A stretch of 64,000 nt of DNA, taken from the NCBI RefSeq assembly GCF_005144885.1, contig NZ_CP039690.1, positions 3,795,001-3,859,000 of the forward strand, given 5' to 3'. Positions 8,830 to 16,126 of the stretch are shown one piece after another. Within the stretch, counting starts at the first letter, position 1. Each line of letters starts with the position of its first letter. The translations under genes were made by a program, and so were the position numbers. The notes below the pieces were generated by a model, which had not been told where the DNA came from, did not search any database, and saw only the letters and a program-made list of their open reading frames with translations. The DNA comes from Phreatobacter stygius (GTDB taxonomy: Bacteria > Pseudomonadota > Alphaproteobacteria > Rhizobiales > Phreatobacteraceae).

Positions 8830-8856
8830 ATTCCATTTGATACTGTAAAGTGGAAT
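8830..8856. promoter_or_regulatory. Inverted repeat between receptor and RpiR gene, candidate RpiR operator
   Basis: ATTCCA (8830-8835) and TGGAAT (8851-8856) are perfect inverted arms 15 bases apart in the AT-rich shared promoter region. The arms continue loosely (TTT / AAAG). Position between a regulator and its likely target operon supports an operator. RpiR proteins are dimers and bind such spaced arms. Confidence 0.5.
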
Positions 8857-8917
8857 ATATGATCCACGACCTGCGGCAGGCCCGGCTGCAGCGAAACGAC
8901 GCATCGAAGGAGGCGGC

Positions 8918-9754
8918 ATGAACGAGATCTGGCCGAGCGGGGCGACCTATGACGAATTGCGCAGCGCCATCGCCCAGCGCCACGGCGCCCTGTCGGGCCG
9001 CCTGCAGCAGATCGCCGAATTCGTGCTCGACCACCCGACCGATGTGGCGCTCGGCACGGTTGCCGAGGTGGCCGGGCGGGCAGGGGTCCAGCCTTCGGCG
9101 ATCGTCCGTTTCGCCCGCGCGCTCGGCTTCGGCGGCTTCACCGAGATGCAGCAGGTGTTCCGTTCGCGCCTGGTTGCCGGCGTTGCGCCGAGCTACAAGG
9201 CGCGGCTGGCCCGCATGAAGCGCGAGGAGAACTCGACGCTCGGCCGCAAGCCCGCGGCGGTGCTCGGCCGCTTCGTCACCGAGGCCCATTCCGCGCTCGA
9301 TACGCTCAGCCAGTCGGCCCATGAGCGCGATCTCGATGCCGCCATCGCCATCCTGCAGCCGGCCCGCGACATCTATCTGCTGGGTCTCGGCGGCTCCTAT
9401 CCGGTTGCCGCCCATCTCGCTTACGTCCTGCGCAAGCTCGGCCGCCGGGTCGTGCTGCTCGACGGCATCGGCGGCAGCATCGGCGAGCAGTCGCATGCGG
9501 CGACATCGGAGGATGCGCTGGTCGCCATCAGCTTCCGCAACTACTACCCGGACACCGCGCGCCTGTTCCCGCAGATCCTCGCCCAGGGCGTGCCGGCGAT
9601 TGCCATCACCGACAGCCTGCTCAGCCCGATCGTCAGTGGCGCCGGCGTGGTGTTCGAGATCCAGGACATGCCTGAGGCGGCGCTGCGCACCCTGGTCGCG
9701 CCGATGTGCCTGGTCCAGGCTCTGGCGATCGGCCTCGATCTCGCCGCAGACTGA
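8918..9754 (+). CDS. MurR/RpiR family transcriptional regulator with SIS domain
   Basis: A 278-residue protein: an N-terminal RpiR helix-turn-helix (about 10-85, with SAIVRFARALGFGGFTEMQ as the recognition helix region) and a C-terminal SIS sugar-isomerase-fold sensor domain (about 120-260, with YLLGLGGSYPVA and SIGEQSH). Such regulators usually sense phosphosugars or related metabolites. A good ribosome-binding site (AAGGAGG) precedes the ATG. It is divergent from the LIV-type operon and followed by an SDR gene 26 bases later, so it probably controls both. Confidence 0.9.
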   Translation: MNEIWPSGATYDELRSAIAQRHGALSGRLQQIAEFVLDHPTDVALGTVAEVAGRAGVQPSAIVRFARALGFGGFTEMQQVFRSRLVAGVAPSYKARLARMKREENSTLGRKPAAVLGRFVTEAHSALDTLSQSAHERDLDAAIAILQPARDIYLLGLGGSYPVAAHLAYVLRKLGRRVVLLDGIGGSIGEQSHAATSEDALVAISFRNYYPDTARLFPQILAQGVPAIAITDSLLSPIVSGAGVVFEIQDMPEAALRTLVAPMCLVQALAIGLDLAAD

Positions 9755-9780
9755 CGCACAAGGCAAGCAGGAGGAAGACC

Positions 9781-10668
9781 ATGACATCCAAGGAGGCCGC
9801 GCGCCCGCTCGCCGGCAAGGTTGCCCTGGTGACCGGTGCCGGGCCGAAATCGCTTGAGACCCCGCGCCCGCTCGCCGGCAAGGTTGCCTTGGTGACCGGT
9901 GCTGGGCGCGGGCTCGGCCGCGCCTTTGCCGAAAAGCTCGCGGCCATGGGCGCCGCCATCGCCATTCACGGCATGCGCGAGACCGGCCCGGCCGAATATG
10001 GCGAGGGCACCACCCTGACGGCAGTCGCCGAAGAGGTTGGCCGCGACCACGGCGTGCGCACCGTCAGCGTGCTTGGCGACCTGACCCGCGGCGACGAGAT
10101 CGCGCGGGTGGTATCGACCGCCAGCGAAGCCCTCGGGCCGATCGACATCCTCGTTCACAATGCCGGCGGCGACATTGCCGCCAGGGGCGGCAAGCCGGAT
10201 CCGAACGATGCCGTCGGCATTGCCGAGGAGGACGTGCGGGCGGTGCTCGACCGCAATCTCCTGAGCACCATCCTGACCTGCCAGGAGGTGGCGCGCGGCA
10301 TGATGCAAAGGCGCACCGGCCGGATCGTCACGCTCGGCTCGATCGCCGCCTTCAAGGGCCGCACCAACGGCGCGATCTATGCGGTCGCCAAGGCCGGCGT
10401 GACCCATTACACGCGCTGCCTCGCCGACCAGTTGCGAGATTACGACATCACGGTCAATTGCATCGCGCCGGGCGACACCCGCACCGGCCGTTTTCTCGGG
10501 ACACGCGCGGTCGATCCCGCGCGGATGGCCGAAGGCGGCACGCTCGACCGCATCGCCACCGTCGACGAGGTGGCGCGCATCGTCGAGATCTTCGCAGGTC
10601 CCCTCGGCGCCTTCGTTTCGGGCCAGGTGCTGAGGGTCGATGGCGGCGGCCAGTGCTGGCCGGGCTGA
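9781..10668 (+). CDS. SDR family oxidoreductase with a duplicated N-terminal nucleotide-binding strand
   Basis: A 295-residue short-chain dehydrogenase. The functional core has TGAGRGLG (the TGxxxGxG cofactor loop), NAGG, the catalytic Ser region (TLGSIAAF) and YAVAKAG (the YxxxK pair), ending with the usual SGQVLRVDGGG. Before the core the protein repeats itself: ARPLAGKVALVTGAG, a six-residue linker, then PRPLAGKVALVTGAG again. At DNA level this is a near-identical in-frame repeat at 63-base spacing. The first copy lacks the glycines that follow, so the second must form the Rossmann fold. AGGAGG lies upstream of the ATG. Substrate unknown; it follows the RpiR gene. Confidence 0.88.
   Translation: MTSKEAARPLAGKVALVTGAGPKSLETPRPLAGKVALVTGAGRGLGRAFAEKLAAMGAAIAIHGMRETGPAEYGEGTTLTAVAEEVGRDHGVRTVSVLGDLTRGDEIARVVSTASEALGPIDILVHNAGGDIAARGGKPDPNDAVGIAEEDVRAVLDRNLLSTILTCQEVARGMMQRRTGRIVTLGSIAAFKGRTNGAIYAVAKAGVTHYTRCLADQLRDYDITVNCIAPGDTRTGRFLGTRAVDPARMAEGGTLDRIATVDEVARIVEIFAGPLGAFVSGQVLRVDGGGQCWPG
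9800..9907 (+). repeat. In-frame direct repeat of 45 bp at 63-bp spacing inside an SDR gene
   Basis: Bases 9800-9844 and 9863-9907 match at 43 of 45 positions (differences at 9826/9889 and 9840/9903). The 18 bases between the copies do not match the sequence after the second copy, so it is not a plain slippage duplication of a 63-base unit. The frame is kept. Confidence 0.85.
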
Positions 10669-10696
10669 GCCGGCGCGCCAGCCGCCGCTGTGGCCG

Positions 10697-12034
10697 CTAC
10701 TGGCCCGGGGCGATGGCCTCCATCGACCGGTCGTCGGCCGCCGCGAGGCCGGCCGGCGGCGGCTCGCGATAGAGCAGGAAACCGACTATGCCGACGGCCG
10801 CGGCGAAGAAGATGTAATAGACCGGCGCCAGCTTGTTGCCGGTGGTGCTGACCAGCCAGGTGTTGATGAACGGGGCGAGGCCGCCGAACAGCATGACCGC
10901 CAGATTGTAGACCAGCGAGACGCCGGTCGAGCGCAGGCGGACCGGGAAGATCTCGGTCATTGCCGCCGGCGCCGGGCCGGCGAGCACGCCGAGCAGCAGC
11001 GCGCAGGCCTGGACATAATAGAGGTTCTGGATCGTCGGATCGGCGATCAGCCGCGACAGCATCAGGTAGAACATGATGCAATAGGCGATCGTCGCCGGCA
11101 GCAAGACGTTGCGCCGGCCGATCTTGTCCGACAGCGCGCCCGACAGGACCACCACGACGGTGTTCAGCGCGCTGAACACGATCAGGCCGAACTGGGCATC
11201 GGCGAGATTGAGCTTCAGCTCGGTCACCGCATAGGTGGTGATATAGACACCGGCGACATAGTTGATCGCGGTGCCGACGGCGATGATGCAGAAGGCCGTC
11301 ACCAGTTCGCGCGGATATTGTCTGATGACGTCGCGCAGCGGCGAGTTCTCGACCACCGTCCGCGACGCCATCAGCGCCTTGAACTCCGGCGTCTCGTCGA
11401 TGGCGCGGCGCAGGTAGAACCCGATCGGGCCGATCAGCACGCCGAGAATGAAGGGAACGCGCCAGCCCCAGCTGTCGAAGGCCTCGGGCGAGAGCCGCGA
11501 CGACAGCACATAGGCAAAGCTCGCGCCCATGGCGAAGGCGAGCATCTGCGACACCATTTGCCAGGAACCGTAGAAGCCGCGCCGGCCGGGCGGCGCGAAT
11601 TCGATCAGCATGGCGCTGGCGCTGCCGAATTCGCCGCCGGCCGAGAAGCCCTGGATCAGCCGGGCGATCAGCACGCAGATCGGTGCGGCAATGCCGATCG
11701 CCGCATAGGTCGGCAAGACGCCGATCATGCCGGTGCCGACGGCCATCATCATGATCATCACGATCAACGCGCGTTTGCGGCCGTATTTGTCGGCATAGAT
11801 GCCGAAGACCAGGCCGCCGAGCGGCCGGGCGGCGAAGGCGATGCCGAAGGTCGCGAAGGTCAGCAAGAGCGAGTTCGACGGATCGTTCGACGGGAAGAAG
11901 TGCTTGGCGATGACGCCGGCGAACAGCCCGAACACCGTGAAGTCGAACCATTCGAGCGCATTGCCGATGGTCGAGGAGATGACCACCCGGCGACGCATGG
12001 CGTCGCTCACTGGCGGCAGGCTCGAAGCGTTCAT
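10697..12034 (-). CDS. MFS transporter, metabolite:H+ symporter (MHS) type
   Basis: A 445-residue, 12-helix inner-membrane carrier. The loop after helix 2 reads GGLVFGIYADKYGRKRAL (the GxxxDxxGR signature) and the N-terminus RRRVVISSTIGNALEWFDFTVFGLFAG is that of the MHS/proline-betaine-citrate-shikimate branch (ProP, ShiA, KgtP). It probably takes up an organic acid or zwitterion with protons. It is convergent with the SDR gene and transcribed alone. Substrate not predictable. Confidence 0.9.
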   Translation of the reverse strand: MNASSLPPVSDAMRRRVVISSTIGNALEWFDFTVFGLFAGVIAKHFFPSNDPSNSLLLTFATFGIAFAARPLGGLVFGIYADKYGRKRALIVMIMMMAVGTGMIGVLPTYAAIGIAAPICVLIARLIQGFSAGGEFGSASAMLIEFAPPGRRGFYGSWQMVSQMLAFAMGASFAYVLSSRLSPEAFDSWGWRVPFILGVLIGPIGFYLRRAIDETPEFKALMASRTVVENSPLRDVIRQYPRELVTAFCIIAVGTAINYVAGVYITTYAVTELKLNLADAQFGLIVFSALNTVVVVLSGALSDKIGRRNVLLPATIAYCIMFYLMLSRLIADPTIQNLYYVQACALLLGVLAGPAPAAMTEIFPVRLRSTGVSLVYNLAVMLFGGLAPFINTWLVSTTGNKLAPVYYIFFAAAVGIVGFLLYREPPPAGLAAADDRSMEAIAPGQ

Positions 12035-12202
12035 GGCACTCTCCGCATGAAATTTTTTGTGATTGTCTCGTCTGAGCTTTCTGGCCGCGTCGCAAATGTG
12101 TCAACGGCAAAGCAGGCTTGCGGAAAGGCGATGGGGGATTTGTGCCCGGGCATGTCAGCAATGCGGCGGAAAAGCCGCGCATTGCTCACAGCGGTCGGCT
12201 TG

Positions 12203-13429
12203 TCACTCGCTCGCCAGCACCATGTTGCGCACGATCGGATAGACTTGGCCGTCCCATTTGCGGCCGCTGAACACGCCGTAATGGCCGACGCCGGCCTGCA
12301 TGTGGTGGCGTTTGCGGAACGGCTTCAGGCCGGTGCAGAGATCGTGGGCAGCGACCGTCTGGCCGAGCGCGCAGATGTCGTCGCGTTCGCCCTCGACGGT
12401 CAGCAGCGCGGTCTTGGTGATCGCCCCGGGATTGACCTTCCGGCCGCGATAGGTCAGTTCGCCCTTGGCCAGCAGCGCCCGCTGGAATACCCGGTCTATG
12501 GTCTCGAGATAGAATTCGGCCGTCAGGTCGAGCACGGCGAAATATTCGTCGTAGAAGGTCCTGATCGCCTCGGCCTTGTCGGTCTCGCCGGCGGCGATAT
12601 GGCCATGCAGGTCGAGATGCGCCTTCACGTGGCGCTGCTGGTTCATGGTCATGAAGGCGATGAGCTGCAGGAAGCCCGGATAGACCCTGCGGCCGGCGCC
12701 GGCATTGGGCAGCGGCACGGTCGAGATCAGGTTGCTCTCGAACCACTCATAGGAGTGCTGGAAGGCGAGCTCGTTGACCTTGGTCGGGTTGATCCGGACA
12801 TCCACCGGGCCGGCCATCAGGGTCATGCTGCGCGGCTGCGCCGGGTCGCCCGCCTCGGCCATCACGGCGGCCGCGGCCAGCGCCTGGACGCAGGGTTGGC
12901 AGACCGCCACGACATGGGCGCCCGGGCCCAGCACCTGGAGGAACTGGATCAGGTGGCCGACATAGTCGTCGAAGCCGAAATCGCCGGCGGTCCAGGGCAC
13001 ATCGCGGGCATTGTGCCAGTCGGTGATATAAACATCATGATCGGCGAGCAGGGTCCTGACCGTATTGCGCAGGAGGGTCGCGAAATGCCCCGACAGCGGC
13101 GCCACCACCAGCACCCGTGGCTGGGTCACCGTCGTGTCCTTCTTGAAATGCAGCAGCGTGCCGAAGGCGGTGCTGTGCACGGCGACCTCGGTCACCGGCA
13201 CTTCGCGATTGCCGACACTGACGCTGTCGATGCCGAAGGGCGGCCGGTGATGGGTGAAGCCGGCGCGCACGATCAGCTCCCAGCTCGCCAGGAATTCCCG
13301 GCCGAGCCGCTGGTCGATGCCGTCAAGCATCGGGCCATAGGCTGCGATCGCCCATCGGGCCATGTCCCGCACCGGAGCAAACAGCATGCTCTGGGCTTCG
13401 AAGGCTTGATAGATCATCGGCCAACCCAT
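12203..13429 (-). CDS. phaZ: Intracellular polyhydroxyalkanoate depolymerase
   Basis: A 408-residue alpha/beta-hydrolase-fold depolymerase that mobilises PHB granules. The family starts with MIYQAFEAQ-like sequence and uses Cys in place of Ser as nucleophile: VAVCQPCVQ places it at C177. The acid and histidine are in TVEGERDDI and GVGHYGVFSGRKW near the C-terminus, the conserved PHB_depo_C blocks. The ATG at 13429 has AGGGGG eight to nine bases upstream; MIYQ at 13417 is an alternative. It is divergent from a glutathione-transferase-like gene, with a TGC-rich motif between them. Confidence 0.9.
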   Translation of the reverse strand: MGWPMIYQAFEAQSMLFAPVRDMARWAIAAYGPMLDGIDQRLGREFLASWELIVRAGFTHHRPPFGIDSVSVGNREVPVTEVAVHSTAFGTLLHFKKDTTVTQPRVLVVAPLSGHFATLLRNTVRTLLADHDVYITDWHNARDVPWTAGDFGFDDYVGHLIQFLQVLGPGAHVVAVCQPCVQALAAAAVMAEAGDPAQPRSMTLMAGPVDVRINPTKVNELAFQHSYEWFESNLISTVPLPNAGAGRRVYPGFLQLIAFMTMNQQRHVKAHLDLHGHIAAGETDKAEAIRTFYDEYFAVLDLTAEFYLETIDRVFQRALLAKGELTYRGRKVNPGAITKTALLTVEGERDDICALGQTVAAHDLCTGLKPFRKRHHMQAGVGHYGVFSGRKWDGQVYPIVRNMVLASE

Positions 13430-13473
13430 TGGACCCGGCCCCCTGGAGGGCTTGTCAAAAAAAGCTAGTGCAC

Positions 13474-13491
13474 TTTTTGCTGCACTGCGAG
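13474..13491. promoter_or_regulatory. TGC-rich motif upstream of phaZ, possible PhaR-type site
   Basis: TTTTTGCTGCACTGCGAG contains overlapping TGC units (TGCTGCACTGC) and lies about 50 bases upstream of phaZ. PhaR, which couples granule state to phasin and phaZ expression in proteobacteria, binds TGC-rich sites. The symmetry is imperfect and the match is by eye only. Confidence 0.3.
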
Positions 13492-13545
13492 ACTATTCTT
13501 TCTCACGCTTTGCTGCGGCACAGCAGCGACCGTCCCCGGGGAGGC

Positions 13546-14208
13546 ATGACGATGGCCAAGGCCGAGCTGACCATCTCCAGCAAGAACTACTCGTCCTGGT
13601 CGTTGCGCGGCTGGCTGTTGTGCCGGCTGGCCGGCCTCGACTTCGACGAGGTGCCGGTCTCCATGGACGACCCCGGCATGCGCGCCGAGTTGCTGCTGCT
13701 CTCTCCGTCTTTCCTGGTGCCGTGCCTGACCGACCAGGGCATCAAGATCTGGGACACCTGGTCGATTGCCGAATATCTCGCCGAGAAGGCGCCGAAGGCC
13801 GGTCTGCTGCCGGAGGAGGCCGCCGCCCGGGCCCATTGCCGCTCGGTCTCGGGTGAGATGCATTCGGGCTTCCACAACCTGCGCTCTGCGCTGCCGATGA
13901 ATCTCAAGGGCCATTATCCCGGCTTCAAGATCTGGGCCGGCGCCCAGCCTGACATCGACCGCATCACCGCGATCTGGCGCGACTGCCTGACCACCTATGG
14001 CGGGCCTTTCCTGTTCGGCGCCAGGCCGACGGTGGCGGATGCCATGTATGCCCCGGTCTGCAGCCGCTTCGTCACTTATGACGTCGGGCTCGACGCGATC
14101 TCGTCAGGCTATTGCCGCGCCATCATGAGCTGGGCGCCAATGCGGGAATGGATCGAGGCGGCCAAGCGCGAGCCCGACGAGATGGACGAGCTCGACGTCG
14201 AATTCTGA
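13546..14208 (+). CDS. Glutathione S-transferase-like protein
   Basis: A 220-residue cytosolic protein with a thioredoxin-like N-terminal domain (ISSKNYSSWSLRGWLLCRLAGL, residues 8-29, where Ser would be the thiol-activating residue) and an all-helical C-terminal domain with PTVADAMYAPVCSRF, the GST N-capping region. It probably conjugates or reduces an electrophile with glutathione. The open frame extends 39 codons further upstream, but the ATG at 13546 has a strong GGGGAGG site and matches the family N-terminus. Substrate unknown. Confidence 0.88.
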   Translation: MTMAKAELTISSKNYSSWSLRGWLLCRLAGLDFDEVPVSMDDPGMRAELLLLSPSFLVPCLTDQGIKIWDTWSIAEYLAEKAPKAGLLPEEAAARAHCRSVSGEMHSGFHNLRSALPMNLKGHYPGFKIWAGAQPDIDRITAIWRDCLTTYGGPFLFGARPTVADAMYAPVCSRFVTYDVGLDAISSGYCRAIMSWAPMREWIEAAKREPDEMDELDVEF

Positions 14209-14276
14209 GGTCGAGCCTGTCCGAGCCGAAAGGCTGTGGCCGGCGCGTCGGGCGGCTTGCCTCCGGCTTGAAAAAA

Positions 14277-14291
14277 GAACATAAAGAGAAC
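14277..14291. promoter_or_regulatory. Alphaproteobacterial LexA (SOS) box
   Basis: GAAC-N7-GAAC on the plus strand is GTTC-N7-GTTC on the minus strand, the direct-repeat SOS box of alphaproteobacteria, within an A-rich stretch. It lies ten bases before the ATG of the small gene at 14301, where bound LexA would block transcription. Confidence 0.6.
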
Positions 14292-14300
14292 ATCGGCAAG

Positions 14301-14657
14301 ATGCATTCGACCGGCGATCGGGGTCTCCGCGCCGTCCCGGCGCGGCGGCGGCAGGATGGTCGTGGCGATACGGTTGTGGCGATCCCTGGCGACCGGCATG
14401 CAGGCAGTGAAGGACCAGCATCGATGAGAGGCAAGCGATCGGTCGCCCTGGTCGACGACGAAAGGCTGCTCGCCGCACTCAAGGAGGCGCGGCACGAATG
14501 TCTCAGGGCTCTCGACGTCCTGCCGCTTCACGGCGAGGACTACCGCACCGTCGAAGGCGTCGCGGCGGCGATCGATGGTCTGGCCGGCCTCTTGTCCGGC
14601 AACCCGTGGGTCTTTTCGGCACCCGCCGCCGGCGCGCAGGCGAAGTCGCCGCGCTGA
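14301..14657 (+). CDS. Small hypothetical protein, probably SOS-controlled
   Basis: A short frame of 118 codons from ATG 14301, or 77 from ATG 14424. Only the downstream part (from MRGKRSVALVDDERLL) looks like folded protein: an amphipathic helix ERLLAALKEARHECLRAL, then DYRTVEGVAAAIDGLAGLLSGN, a second helix. The upstream 41 codons are Arg/Gly-rich and may be leader. No family is recognised. A LexA-type box stands just upstream and no other gene could be its target. Damage-inducible regulation is inferred from the box alone. A weaker alternative is that the region is non-coding. Confidence 0.5.
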   Translation: MHSTGDRGLRAVPARRRQDGRGDTVVAIPGDRHAGSEGPASMRGKRSVALVDDERLLAALKEARHECLRALDVLPLHGEDYRTVEGVAAAIDGLAGLLSGNPWVFSAPAAGAQAKSPR

Positions 14658-14759
14658 CCTCGGTCGACGCGGCCTGCCACGATTTGGCCGGCAAAGTCGC
14701 TCTTGAAATGGTTGTGCCGCTAAGCGAGGCTCAGCTGCGCTTCGGGCGCGTGGAGCGCG

Positions 14760-16016
14760 ATGATGAGCTTGCCCTGGCAATGGCTGTTGGCGGTAGCGGC
14801 TACCGGGCTCGTGTCGTCTTTGGCGTCGGCCGAGCCGGTTCTGCGCCGCGACGCCTGTGAAGTTCCCGTTTATGGCGAGGCGCCGGCCGCCGCCTCCGGC
14901 GCCGCTGACGACGACGATTCGAGCGCCACGGCGGAGCCGGATACGACGCTCTACGCGCCGCTGCCGGGCGGCGGCTGTCTGTCGGTGAACACCTGGGCCA
15001 GCGCCATCCTCATCGCCACCGATCTTCGTTTCGACGATCCGCGCCTGCGGGCGACGGCGCCGTCGTCCTTCGGCTCTTTCCAGGCGGGCGCGCAAACGAC
15101 GGTCGCGACCGGCTGGAAGACCGAGGGTCTGTTCGTCGGCACGACCCTCGTCTTCGTCGCCGGCGTTCGTCTGCCGTCGAGCGGCGGCTTCGTCAAGGAA
15201 GCCTCGTTTCGCATCGATCGGCTGCTCGCGGGCTACGCCCAGTCGACCTTCAACTATTGGAACATCGACGATTTCGCCAATGCCGTGTTCACCCCGCAGC
15301 GCCGCACCGCGCTTCTCGCCTTCGACATCGTCAAGCCGTCGCCCTGGTCGGTGACGCTGGCCTTCGAACAGGCCAGCATCCGCCCGGCGGTCACATTGCC
15401 GGCCGTGCCCTTGCTGCCGGCGCTCATGCCGCGCGACGAGGTCGTGTCGAGCGCCCCCGACATCGTCCTGCGCGGGCGCTATCAGACCGACAGCCTGGCG
15501 TTTCATGCCGCCGTTGCGCTCCGGCCCAATGTCCCGGGCAACAGCGCCCGCCCGCGCGCCGGTTTTGCTGCCACGGTGGGTGGTCTCTGGGCCACCACGA
15601 TCGGCAATGTCACCCACACCTTTTCCGGGCAGCTGGCTTATGCCAGCGATATGCCGACCTATCTCGGCACGCCGGTCGATATCGGCACGCTCGCCTCCAT
15701 CCTGCAGCCGACCGATGCGACCCGCGGTTACAGTGCGGTCGTGTCGCTCAAGCAGGATTGGACGCCGAAGCTCTACACGGCCTTTTATGTCAGCCACATG
15801 AGCCTGTCCTTTCCGACCATCTCGCCGCATCGCGGCAGCGCCCGCCTCACCCGGGCGGCGGCCAACATCACCTACCAGACGACGGCGCAGTCGAGCCTGG
15901 CGCTGGAACTCGGTTATGGCTCGGGTTCGCTCGATCTGCCGGACCGGCAAAGCCCGTTCTTTGATCTGGGTGGCCGCGCGATCAGCCTGACCCTGACGGC
16001 TTCGGCCTGGTTCTGA
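14760..16016 (+). CDS. Porin-like outer membrane beta-barrel protein
   Basis: A 418-residue protein with a signal peptide cut near SLASA (about residue 24), a short region with a Cys pair around an acidic stretch (RRDACEVPVYG ... LPGGGCLSV), and then alternating amphipathic strands ending in phenylalanine (LTLTASAWF), the outer-membrane insertion signal. The Cys-x-x-x-x-YG ... GGGCL layout resembles rhizobial Porin_2 proteins (CxxYGxGFYYIPGTDTCLK) in diverged form, with an unusual DDDDSS insert at about 50-56. It is probably a diffusion channel, but the usual porin signature is degraded. Confidence 0.6.
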   Translation: MMSLPWQWLLAVAATGLVSSLASAEPVLRRDACEVPVYGEAPAAASGAADDDDSSATAEPDTTLYAPLPGGGCLSVNTWASAILIATDLRFDDPRLRATAPSSFGSFQAGAQTTVATGWKTEGLFVGTTLVFVAGVRLPSSGGFVKEASFRIDRLLAGYAQSTFNYWNIDDFANAVFTPQRRTALLAFDIVKPSPWSVTLAFEQASIRPAVTLPAVPLLPALMPRDEVVSSAPDIVLRGRYQTDSLAFHAAVALRPNVPGNSARPRAGFAATVGGLWATTIGNVTHTFSGQLAYASDMPTYLGTPVDIGTLASILQPTDATRGYSAVVSLKQDWTPKLYTAFYVSHMSLSFPTISPHRGSARLTRAAANITYQTTAQSSLALELGYGSGSLDLPDRQSPFFDLGGRAISLTLTASAWF

Positions 16017-16126
16017 CGCAGGCAGCGCCGACGGCGAATACGGCCCTCCCGCCCAAGGGGCTGCCGCGGCCCGCGTCTTGCTGGTAGGGACGGTCGACTG
16101 TTCCCGCCGGAAAGCGCCTGCCCTCC

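Noticed and set aside
10640-13468. A 942-codon open frame on the plus strand
   Set aside because: Antisense to the MFS and phaZ genes; low-complexity Arg/His/Gln/Asp composition and no recognisable fold.
14109-15950. A 613-codon open frame on the minus strand
   Set aside because: It opposes the porin-like gene, which has a signal peptide and a terminal Phe. Composition is that of an antisense shadow.
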